NCBI RefSeq assembly: GCF_012273655.1
Contig: NZ_JAAWWP010000025.1
Location: 28,684-92,683 of the forward strand
Direction: 5' to 3'
From: Streptomyces physcomitrii
GTDB lineage: Bacteria; Actinomycetota; Actinomycetes; Streptomycetales; Streptomycetaceae
Length of the DNA stretch: 64,000 nt
The position numbers and the translations under genes were made by a program. The notes under the pieces were generated by a model. It had not been told where the DNA came from, did not search any database, and saw only the letters and a program-made list of their open reading frames with translations. This document shows positions 57,270 to 64,000 of the stretch, piece by piece (position 1 is the first letter of the stretch; each line of letters starts with the position of its first letter).

Positions 57270-57830
57270 GTGACAGAACCGAGAACACCGGGCTCGCTGA
57301 CCGCACCGCGCACCGCGGTGGCGCCGGACCGGCCGCTTCCCGCGGTCGACCTGCGGGTTCCCACCGACGAGGACGCCTACGCCTGGCATCGCGTCTTCGC
57401 CGACCCCGAGGTCATGGAATTCCACGGCGGCCGCTCCGCGGAGCTGTCCGTCTACGAGGAGCTGACCGCCCGGCAGCGCCGCCACGACGCCGAGCGCGGC
57501 TTCTGCCTGTGGACCATGCTCGGCCCCGGCGGCGAGGTCCTCGGCTTCACCGGCGCCCAGCCCTGGCCGCACAGCTGGGGCCCCGAGGGCGAGATCGAGA
57601 TCGGCTGGCGGCTCGGCCGGGACCACTGGGGCCGGGGCTATGCCACCGCCGCCGCCGAGGCCACCCTGGAGCGGCTGCGCGCGGCGGGCGTCGGCCGGGT
57701 CGTCGCCATGGTGGACGCCCGCAACGCGCGCTCGGTGGCGGTCACCCGCCGCCTCGGCATGGAGCTCGCGGAGACCTTCCTGACCCCGGTCTCCCGGCGC
57801 GAGGGCCACTGCTACCGGCTGGCGCTGTGA
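57270..57830 (+). CDS. GNAT-family N-acetyltransferase (RimJ/RimL-like)
   Basis: This 186-aa enzyme starts at GTG 57270 (AAGGG seven bases upstream). The first 30 residues are a Thr/Pro/Ala-rich tail. The core begins LRVPTDEDAYAWHRVFADPEVMEFHGG, the pattern of RimJ/RimL-type acetyltransferases. The acetyl-CoA loop is LGRDHWGRGYATAAAEAT, followed by VDARNARSVAVTRRLGMELAETF. Substrate unknown. It ends 50 bases from the convergent zinc-ribbon gene, with a shared hairpin between. Confidence 0.88.
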   Translation: MTEPRTPGSLTAPRTAVAPDRPLPAVDLRVPTDEDAYAWHRVFADPEVMEFHGGRSAELSVYEELTARQRRHDAERGFCLWTMLGPGGEVLGFTGAQPWPHSWGPEGEIEIGWRLGRDHWGRGYATAAAEATLERLRAAGVGRVVAMVDARNARSVAVTRRLGMELAETFLTPVSRREGHCYRLAL

Positions 57831-57833
57831 CGC

Positions 57834-57874
57834 CGGGCGCCGGGGCGGGCGGCACTCCCCCGCCCCGGCGCCCG
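57834..57874. terminator. Strong bidirectional terminator hairpin
   Basis: A perfect 16-bp inverted repeat (57834-57849 with 57859-57874) with a 9-base loop fills the gap between the two convergent genes. Confidence 0.8.
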
Positions 57875-57879
57875 CCCGC

Positions 57880-60800
57880 TCAGCCGCTGCCGGACAGCCG
57901 CCAGGTGCCGAGGGCCGTGTCGAAGGCACCGCTCAGGGTGGTGTCCCAGTCCTCGTCGGGCCCGAGCAGCTGGGTGGCGTACTCGGTGCCCGAACTGTCC
58001 ACGTATCCCTGGTCCTTGGCGTGGATCAGCCGCCCCGCCTCATCGGTGTAGGTGTACTCCCAGAGGGCCCCGGACCGCCCCTGGAAGATGTTCGGCTCCA
58101 GCCGGATCCGCCGGTAGTCCCCGTGCCGCTTCTTCGCGGTCCGCTCCATGCTGAGGAAGTTGTCGTACGAGGTGTACCCGGCGTCGGTGATCACCCCGAC
58201 CACGAAGCTCTCCGGCCCGGCGGAGGGGGCGAAGACGGTCTGGGTGCCGCGCTCGACCTTGCGCTTCTGCCAGCCGTCCGGCACCGCGAAGGAGTAGCCC
58301 ATCGGGCTGGACACCTCGTGGTACCCGGCGGGCACGCTCGCCGCCCCCGTGGGCTCCTCGGCGACATCCGGGTCCTGGGTCCCGGGGTCCTGGGTTCCCG
58401 GATCCCCGGTCGCCGGGTCCCCCGCCGGGTCCTCGGCCCCGGCCGGATCGTCCGTGGCGCCCCCGGCCGGGTCCTCGCGGTCCTCGCCGGGCCGGGAGGG
58501 CCCGGAACCGGCCTTGTCGTCGCGCTGCTTCCCGTCGCCGCCGTCCCGGTCCCAGAGGACCACCCCGGCCGCGGCGCCCCCGCCGAGCAGCAGCGCGCAG
58601 ACCAGCGTCGCCGACCACACCACGGCCGGACTCCGCCGCCGGCCCCCACCCGGCCCACGCCCCGCGCCCGCCTCGACGGGGCCGAGCTGATAGGGCCCCG
58701 GGTACGGCCCGGGCACCTGCTCGGCGGGGTACGCGTACGGGTACGGGTACGGGGTGGGGGCCTGCTCGGCGGGGTGGGCCTGCTGGGGGGTGAGGGCAAC
58801 TGGGGCCGGGGTGGCGGGAGTTGCGGGTGGGGTGGGTGAGGTGGGTGGAGTGGGTGAGGTGAGGGCGGCAGGTGTGCCGGGGGCTGCTGATGCGGCGGGA
58901 GTTGCCGGTGCGGCGGAGATTGCCGGTGCGGCGGGAGTGGCCGATGTGGAGGGTGGGGTGCCCGGGGCCGCGAAGGCTCCGGGGGCCGGGGGGACGGTCG
59001 GGGCTCCGGTGGTGCCCGGGGCCATGGGTGTGCCGGGGGCCGCAGCCACGCCCGGGGCCTGGCCGCCGCTCGGGGAGAGGCGGAGCAGGAAGGGGGCGAG
59101 GAAGGTGGCCGCGCCGATCCACAGCAGGCCGAAGAGCATCGCCTCCGGGAACGGCGTACCGGCCTCGACGGAACCGCCGCCCCCGGGGCCGCCCGGGCTC
59201 GCCGCGCCCTCGACCCCGATGCCGCCGAGGGCGACGAGGAGCAGGAAGCCGAGGTAGCTCAGGCCCGCCGCGAGCAGCTGTTCGCCGCGCCCGGCGGAGC
59301 GGCGGGCGGTGACGATCCCGATGAGCAGCGCGCAGACGGTGCCGAGCGCGAGCGCGCCCACGACGGCACCGGAACTCGTCACCTCCGCCAGCTCCGAGAG
59401 GCCGAAGCTCGCCCGGTCGGAGCCGCCGCCGAGGCCCCTCGACCCGGAGGCCTCGGCCTCCACGGGCGCGCCCCAGGCGAGGGAGAGGCCGCTGACGGCG
59501 ATGTTGGGCAGCAGGAGCAGGGCGGCGAGCAGCGGGCTGATCCCGCTGCCGTTCAGATCGGTCAGCTCGTCCAGGTCGTCGACCTGGGTGAGGGCGAGGA
59601 AGGCGACCAGGGCGCTGAGCGCGAGCGCCGCGCCCAGGGCCCGCAGCGCGGTGCCGCCCGCCCGTAGCGCGGTCCGCGCACCCGGCCGCGCCGCCAGCCA
59701 CCAGCGCAGCCGCTCGCGCTCCAGCATCCCGCCGCCGATCAGCAGGGCGAGCAGCAGCGCGCCCAGCGTCGACAGGAGGGGCGCGGAGCTGAGTTCGGCC
59801 TCCTGGAGGTCGGGCTGCGCCACCAGGGCCAGCACCAGGGTGCCCGCCCCCACCAGGAGGGCGAGGCGAACTGCCGCCTCCAGACCGGCGGTCGGACCCC
59901 AGGCCGCCCCGCCCTGCCGCAGCCGGCCGCGCAGCAGACGGACACCGAAGACCAGGGCGACGATCCACAGCAGGGTCACCGTGAAGGGCACCAGGGAGAG
60001 CGTGGCGCTGCCGGACAGCGCCTCCTCGGCGCCGCCTCCGCCGTAGACACCACCGGAGCCGTACGGCCCGTCCGAACCGCCGCCCGAGCCGAAGGGGTTG
60101 GCGGGCCGGTTCACCTCCACCCCGAGCGAGAAGCCGCCGCCGACCGACTTGAGCAGCAGGGCGAGCGCGATCCGCATCCGGTCGGTGTACCCGACGACCA
60201 CCTCGTCCCCCTGCCCGTACTTGGGCAGGGCCAGCGCGAACGCCCCGAGGAGCAGCACCCCCAGCGGTACGAAGGCGGCTTGGGCGGCCCCGGCCCAGTC
60301 ACCGCGCAGCATCCGCCCGAAGAACAGGCCGGCGGCGGAGGGTTGGGCGGGAGCGCCGGGCATCGGGGGCTGCGCGGGCGGAGTGGGAAGGGCCGACGGG
60401 CCCGACGGGGCCGAGAGTCCGGTCACCGTGGGCGGGTGCGCGGGGGGTTGCTGCGGGGTCGGAGGGGTCTGGGCGGGGGCGGGCGGGGACTGCTCGGGCG
60501 GGCTCGGGGCGGTGCCCGGGCGGCCCGAACTGGCGTCCTCCGTACCGGACTTCGCGGTTGGAGGCGCTATGGATGGGGGCTCTGTGGGTGGGGCCTCCGC
60601 GGACGGGGCCTCGGTGGGCGGGGGCGTCGTAGGAGAGGTCTTCACGAGCGGGGTGGGCTTCGTCAGCGGTGTGGGCTTCGCGGACGGAGTGGCCTCGGCT
60701 GGTGAGGCCGTGGCAGACCCCGAGTCGGACCCGGCGGACGGGGCCGTGGCCGAGCCGGAGTCGGCACCAGCGGACGGAGCCGTGGCAGAGCCAGAGGACG

Positions 60801-61287
60801 GAGCAGTGGCAGCGTCGGAGTCGGCCCCGGAGGACGGAGGAGCGGCAGCGTCGGAGTCGGCCCCGGTGAGTGGTGCCGCAGGCGAGTCGGTCGCGGTGGG
60901 CGGGTGCTCCGGGGTGGCCGAACTGCCCTTCCCCGCCTGAGAGTCGGCGTCCTCCGCGACCACGGTCACCTCGGTGATGAACGCGGCGTGGACCGTTTCC
61001 CCGGGCCGGGGGCCGCCCGCGTCCGGCCGGCCGTGCGAGTCCTCGGGTTCCGCCAAGTCCCCCGGGTTCTGCGGGAGTTCGCGGTCCTCCGGGCCTCCGT
61101 CACCGCTCGGCTGACCGGAGTCGGCGGCGGAGTCGGCGGGGTCGGCGGAGGCGGGCCGGTCGGCTTCGGGGGCGGCTCCTGAGGCGGGGGCGGTCTCGGC
61201 CGCCTCCGGTCTGCGCTGACGCCCGCACTGCATGCAGTAACGGGCCTCGTCGGGAGCCTGGGCACCGCAGTGCGGGCAGGACGCCAT
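57880..61287 (-). CDS. Very large zinc-ribbon, low-complexity, polytopic membrane protein
   Basis: This 1135-aa protein starts at ATG 61287 with GGAG eight bases upstream. Residues 1-25 are a zinc ribbon (CPHCGAQAPDEARYCMQCG). Residues about 30-345 are a Ser/Ala/Pro/Thr/Glu-rich disordered stretch with repeats such as ADSGSATAPSAG and KPTPLTKPTPLVK. A membrane part with about 10 hydrophobic helices follows (about 355-760). A second Pro/Ala/Thr-rich stretch with YPYPYAYPAEQ leads to a last transmembrane helix (VVWSATLVCALLLGGGAAAGVVLW). The C-terminus, about 140 residues (FAVPDGWQKRKVERGTQTVF, EYTYTDEAGRLIHAKDQGYV), is a globular, probably external domain. This layout is known from Streptomyces zinc-ribbon sensor-like proteins, but function is unknown. 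Confidence 0.82.
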   Translation of the reverse strand: MASCPHCGAQAPDEARYCMQCGRQRRPEAAETAPASGAAPEADRPASADPADSAADSGQPSGDGGPEDRELPQNPGDLAEPEDSHGRPDAGGPRPGETVHAAFITEVTVVAEDADSQAGKGSSATPEHPPTATDSPAAPLTGADSDAAAPPSSGADSDAATAPSSGSATAPSAGADSGSATAPSAGSDSGSATASPAEATPSAKPTPLTKPTPLVKTSPTTPPPTEAPSAEAPPTEPPSIAPPTAKSGTEDASSGRPGTAPSPPEQSPPAPAQTPPTPQQPPAHPPTVTGLSAPSGPSALPTPPAQPPMPGAPAQPSAAGLFFGRMLRGDWAGAAQAAFVPLGVLLLGAFALALPKYGQGDEVVVGYTDRMRIALALLLKSVGGGFSLGVEVNRPANPFGSGGGSDGPYGSGGVYGGGGAEEALSGSATLSLVPFTVTLLWIVALVFGVRLLRGRLRQGGAAWGPTAGLEAAVRLALLVGAGTLVLALVAQPDLQEAELSSAPLLSTLGALLLALLIGGGMLERERLRWWLAARPGARTALRAGGTALRALGAALALSALVAFLALTQVDDLDELTDLNGSGISPLLAALLLLPNIAVSGLSLAWGAPVEAEASGSRGLGGGSDRASFGLSELAEVTSSGAVVGALALGTVCALLIGIVTARRSAGRGEQLLAAGLSYLGFLLLVALGGIGVEGAASPGGPGGGGSVEAGTPFPEAMLFGLLWIGAATFLAPFLLRLSPSGGQAPGVAAAPGTPMAPGTTGAPTVPPAPGAFAAPGTPPSTSATPAAPAISAAPATPAASAAPGTPAALTSPTPPTSPTPPATPATPAPVALTPQQAHPAEQAPTPYPYPYAYPAEQVPGPYPGPYQLGPVEAGAGRGPGGGRRRSPAVVWSATLVCALLLGGGAAAGVVLWDRDGGDGKQRDDKAGSGPSRPGEDREDPAGGATDDPAGAEDPAGDPATGDPGTQDPGTQDPDVAEEPTGAASVPAGYHEVSSPMGYSFAVPDGWQKRKVERGTQTVFAPSAGPESFVVGVITDAGYTSYDNFLSMERTAKKRHGDYRRIRLEPNIFQGRSGALWEYTYTDEAGRLIHAKDQGYVDSSGTEYATQLLGPDEDWDTTLSGAFDTALGTWRLSGSG

Positions 61288-61805
61288 GGGGATGCTCCGA
61301 GTGAGGCGTTGAGCGGACGGGGAGGCGAACCCACCGGGGCCGGGGCCCCGGTGACGGCGCGTCACGAGCGGATGACACGCCCACGGGTTCGTGAACAACG
61401 GACATATTTCCCGGGGGTTCCGGTTCCCGTGATCACCAGGAAATCCCGGAACCGCCGGGATAGGTAAGGGAGTTGGCAGGACGGCACGCTCAAGGCCGGG
61501 TCGAACGCCGCCCCTTGGTATCCGGGACGGGAAGCGCGAGAGCGAGGAGACCGCGCAACCACCGCCCGATCGGCGGGAGTTGCCACCACCGGCTACGGCA
61601 AGGCAGAGAGTCCCGCTGCGACGAGGCCAGGAGCCCCGCTGCCGCACCACTGGGAGCCTGGCCTACCGCAAGGCCGGGACCACCGGCTGCCGGTAAGGCC
61701 GGGGCCTCCGGCTGCCGGAAAGCGGGGCCTCCGGCTGCCGGGACCTTCCGCTGTCGGAAGGCCGCAAGGCGCCTCCCCCGACCGCCGAGGGACGCCCCCG
61801 CCCTC
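61288..61805. other. Intergenic with three degenerate 25-bp repeats
   Basis: No gene is supported. Upstream of the zinc-ribbon gene is a normal promoter-size region. At 61670-61742 there are three imperfect 24-25-bp direct repeats built on AAGGCCGGGGCCTCCGGCTG. A 7-bp hairpin CCTTCCG/CGGAAGG at 61744-61761 lies 45 bases after the menG stop and may be its terminator. Confidence 0.5.
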
Positions 61806-62501
61806 TCAGCCCTGCTTGACCCCGCGATGCAGGGCCACGATCCCCCCGCTGAGATTGCGCCAGGCCACCTTCGACCAGCCGGCCTTCTGCAGCAGGGCGG
61901 CCAGCGCGGGCTGGTCGGGCCAGGCGCGGATCGACTCGGCGAGGTAGACGTACGCCTCCGGGTTGGAGGAGACCGCGCGGGCCACCGGCGGCAGGGCGCG
62001 CATCAGGTACTCGGTGTAGACGGTGCGGAAGGGGGCCCAGGTCGGCTGCGAGAACTCGCAGATGACGACCCGGCCGCCGGGGCGGGTCACCCGGTACAGC
62101 TCGCGCAGCGCGGACTCGGTGGCCTGGACGTTGCGCAGGCCGAAGGAGATGGTGACGGCGTCGAAGGTGTCGTCCTGGAACGGCAGCTTGGTCGCGTCAC
62201 CCGCGGTGAGCGGCAGCCAGGGGTGGCGGCGCTTGCCGACCTGGAGCATGCCGAGGGAGAAGTCGCAGGGCACCACGTAGGCGCCGGTCTGCGCGAAGGG
62301 CAGCGAGGAGGTGGCGGTGCCGGCGGCGAGGTCCAGGATCTTCTGGGCCGGGCGGGCGTCCACAGCCTTGGCCACCTCGCGGCGCCACAACCGGGCCTGC
62401 CCGAGCGACAGCACGTCGTTGGTGAGGTCGTACCGGTCCGCCACGTCGTCGAACATCGAGGCGACTTCGTGCGGCTGCTTGTCCAGGGATGCGCGGGTCA
62501 C
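61806..62501 (-). CDS. menG: Demethylmenaquinone methyltransferase
   Basis: This 231-aa SAM-dependent enzyme of the UbiE/MenG family methylates demethylmenaquinone to menaquinone in the last step of the pathway. GTG at 62501 gives the usual N-terminus TRASLDKQPHEVASMFDDVADRYDLTNDVLSLG. The SAM loop is KILDLAAGTATSSLPFA. GDATKLPFQDDTFDAVTISFGLRNV and SNPEAYVYLAESIRAWPDQ are the family signatures. Length is normal. It lies with mqnC near the right edge. Confidence 0.95.
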   Translation of the reverse strand: MTRASLDKQPHEVASMFDDVADRYDLTNDVLSLGQARLWRREVAKAVDARPAQKILDLAAGTATSSLPFAQTGAYVVPCDFSLGMLQVGKRRHPWLPLTAGDATKLPFQDDTFDAVTISFGLRNVQATESALRELYRVTRPGGRVVICEFSQPTWAPFRTVYTEYLMRALPPVARAVSSNPEAYVYLAESIRAWPDQPALAALLQKAGWSKVAWRNLSGGIVALHRGVKQG

Positions 62502-62529
62502 GCACCCATTGTGGCAGCAAGCCCCCGGC

Positions 62530-63435
62530 TCACCGGCGGCGGTGCACCAACCGCCCGCCGAGCACCGTGGCCACACAGCAGGAGCCGCCCCGCTCGGCGA
62601 GTTCCCGGAGGTCCGCGGCGTCGAAGACGGCGAAGGCCGCCGGACCGCCCGCGACCAGCCGCGCCCCGGTGACCACCGGCACCCCGCAGGCGTACGGATC
62701 GAACACGGACCACCCGCCCTCACCCGGACCGGTCGCACTGCCAGAACCGGCCGCACTGCCCGGACCAGCCGCACTGCCCGGACCAGCCGTCCTGCCCGGA
62801 CGGGCCGCGCTCCCGGTGACGGCCGCCGTATCGGTGCCGGTCGCAATATCGGTGCTGATCGCCGCATCAGTGCCGATCGCCACATCTGTGCCGATCGCCG
62901 CATCTGTGCCGGTGCCCGGCCGGGTCCCGCTCTCCGTGCCGCTGACGGTCGCGGTCCCGGCACCGGTACTGATCCCCGTGCCGACTCCGGGCATGTGGAC
63001 GGCCGCCCCCTCCGACCCCCCGGTCCAGGCCACCTGGGTCAGCCCGGAGCGCCGTACCGCGTCCAGGGCGGCGCGCAGCCGCAGTTCACCCGCAAGGGCG
63101 ACCACACCGTGGGCGAGCAGCCGCTGGACTCCGCGCCGGGCGCTGGCGCCCGGCCGGGAGGGGTCGGCGGCGAGGAGTTCCGCCGCGGCCGCGCCGGTCA
63201 GCGGCTCGGTGCCGAGGTCGGCGGCCTCGCGCGGATCGGGATGGTAGGTCCGCTCCAGGAGTTCCGGCCCGAAGGGGTGCACAAGGCCGGGCGTGAGGAG
63301 TCCGGGCCACCGCCGCTCCCGCGCCCCCGGGTACGCGGCGGCCAGCTCCTCACCCGGCCCGACCGCCTCGATCCGCGCACCGGAGATGAGGACCGCGGTG
63401 CCGGGCGAGGCCTCGGCCAGGTGCAGGGTCAGCAT
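62530..63435 (-). CDS. Imidazolonepropionase-like amidohydrolase, probably degenerate
   Basis: This 301-aa protein starts at ATG 63435. The N-terminal part, VLISGARIEAVGPGEELAAAYPGARERRWPGLLTPGLVHPFG, is the composite-domain start of amidohydrolases. The usual HxH metal motif after TPGLV is not there (it reads HPFGPE). A repeat-rich stretch of about 95 residues (about 155-250) made of six-residue units such as AIGTDA and GPGSAA interrupts the fold. The C-terminus (GVPVVTGARLVAGGPAAFAVFDAADL, ATVLGGRLVHRRR) again matches amidohydrolases. In Streptomyces a gene of this kind is commonly found near mqnC, and its role is not established. Loss of metal ligands suggests it is not an active hydrolase. 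Confidence 0.7.
   Translation of the reverse strand: MLTLHLAEASPGTAVLISGARIEAVGPGEELAAAYPGARERRWPGLLTPGLVHPFGPELLERTYHPDPREAADLGTEPLTGAAAAELLAADPSRPGASARRGVQRLLAHGVVALAGELRLRAALDAVRRSGLTQVAWTGGSEGAAVHMPGVGTGISTGAGTATVSGTESGTRPGTGTDAAIGTDVAIGTDAAISTDIATGTDTAAVTGSAARPGRTAGPGSAAGPGSAAGSGSATGPGEGGWSVFDPYACGVPVVTGARLVAGGPAAFAVFDAADLRELAERGGSCCVATVLGGRLVHRRR
62824..62918 (-). repeat. 18-bp tandem repeats inside the amidohydrolase-like gene
   Basis: Units like GTGCCGATCGCCGCATCT recur every 18 bases, giving the peptide pattern GTDAAI. Neighbouring shorter repeats give GPGSAA. Expansion of these units probably lengthened the linker. Confidence 0.7.
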
Positions 63436-63478
63436 CGCGTGGTCCGCCTCCGGGCGGCCCGGCCCGGATCGGGGCCGG

Positions 63479-64000
63479 TCAGTTGGGGGCCAGCAGCTTG
63501 AGTTCGGGGTGGGCGGTGCCGCCCTCGATGGCGGTGGAGGAGATGTGCGAGACCACGCGGTCGTCGACCGGGTCGTTCGCCGGGTCCTCGTGGACCACCA
63601 AGTGCTCGTAGGTGGTGGCCCGCTGCGCGGGAACCCGGCCCGCACGGCGGATCAGATCGATGATCTCCAGGCGGTTGGAGCGGTGCTTGGCACCGGCCGA
63701 GGAGACCACGTTCTCCTCCAGCATGATCGAACCCAGGTCGTCCGCACCGTAGTGCAGCGACAGCTGCCCGATCTCCTTGCCCGTGGTCAGCCACGAACCC
63801 TGGATGTGCGCCACGTTGTCCAGGTAGAGCCGCGCCACCGCGAGGATCCGCAGGTACTCGAAGACCGTGGCCTGGGTGCGGCCCTTCAGGTGGTTGTTCT
63901 CGGGCTGGTAGGTGTACGGGATGAAGGCGCGGAAGCCGCCGGTGCGGTCCTGCACGTCGCGGATCATCCGCAGGTGCTCGATGCGCTCGGCGTTGGTCTC
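63479..64000 (-). CDS. mqnC: Cyclic dehypoxanthinyl futalosine synthase, 3' part (window edge)
   Basis: About 173 C-terminal residues are visible; the start lies beyond base 64000. The sequence ETNAERIEHLRMIRD, GGFRAFIPYTYQPENNHL, GSWLTTGKEIGQLSLHYGADD and GSIMLEENVVSSAG is the C-terminal half of MqnC, a radical-SAM enzyme that cyclises dehypoxanthine futalosine in the futalosine route to menaquinone. The radical-SAM Cys motif would be in the missing part. This tells that the organism makes menaquinone by the futalosine pathway. Confidence 0.93.
   Translation of the reverse strand, partial: ETNAERIEHLRMIRDVQDRTGGFRAFIPYTYQPENNHLKGRTQATVFEYLRILAVARLYLDNVAHIQGSWLTTGKEIGQLSLHYGADDLGSIMLEENVVSSAGAKHRSNRLEIIDLIRRAGRVPAQRATTYEHLVVHEDPANDPVDDRVVSHISSTAIEGGTAHPELKLLAPN

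Overview
The window is chromosomal DNA from a Streptomyces (Actinomycetota). It is very GC-rich, with strong third-position GC bias and many GTG starts plus two TTG starts. It carries a tRNA-Leu for UUA codons (the bldA type), paired rpf genes next to eno, and a futalosine-route menaquinone gene at the right edge. No CRISPR array, rRNA, insertion sequence or prophage was seen.

Left part (1-18.6 kb): a conserved housekeeping block. After three small genes come a Bax-inhibitor-1-like membrane protein, bldA, a cyclopropane fatty acid synthase, NADH dehydrogenase-2 (ndh) with a Rex-type operator, the run divIC / DUF501 / ppx, enolase, and two resuscitation-promoting factors. The rpf gene nearest eno has a c-di-AMP (ydaO-type) riboswitch. 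Then follow a cytochrome P450 and mazG, a SurA-like lipoprotein, a double GNAT protein, and a PAP2 phosphatase with a possible coupled small gene.

Middle part (18.6-37.5 kb): accessory and regulatory. A lower-GC scar holds a YD/Rhs-repeat relic and a frameshifted Imm50-type immunity gene, which I read as the remains of a polymorphic toxin locus. It is followed by a DUF5954 gene, fumarylacetoacetase, an SDR, and a six-gene module. The module comprises a GntR/UTRA regulator, a dicluster ferredoxin, an Ssu/Tau-type ABC importer whose binding lipoprotein has an extra NosL-like C-terminus, and a 934-aa AprA-like flavoprotein fused to HEAT repeats. This module is the best candidate here for an under-described system. 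After it come an HxlR/oxidoreductase pair, an XRE regulator and methionine aminopeptidase sharing a 14-bp iteron region, a DUF4232 lipoprotein, recQ and a small MT0933-type antitoxin-like protein.

Right part (37.5-64 kb): the complete 14-gene complex I operon nuoA-N on the minus strand, tightly overlapped, ended by a strong hairpin and preceded by a Rex-type operator. Beyond it lie an NlpC/P60 hydrolase, a MenJ-like quinone reductase, a GNAT protein, a very large zinc-ribbon membrane protein, menG, an amidohydrolase-like gene and the 3' part of mqnC. NDH-2, complex I and menaquinone synthesis or modification therefore sit in one window, with predicted Rex (NADH/NAD+) control at both dehydrogenases.
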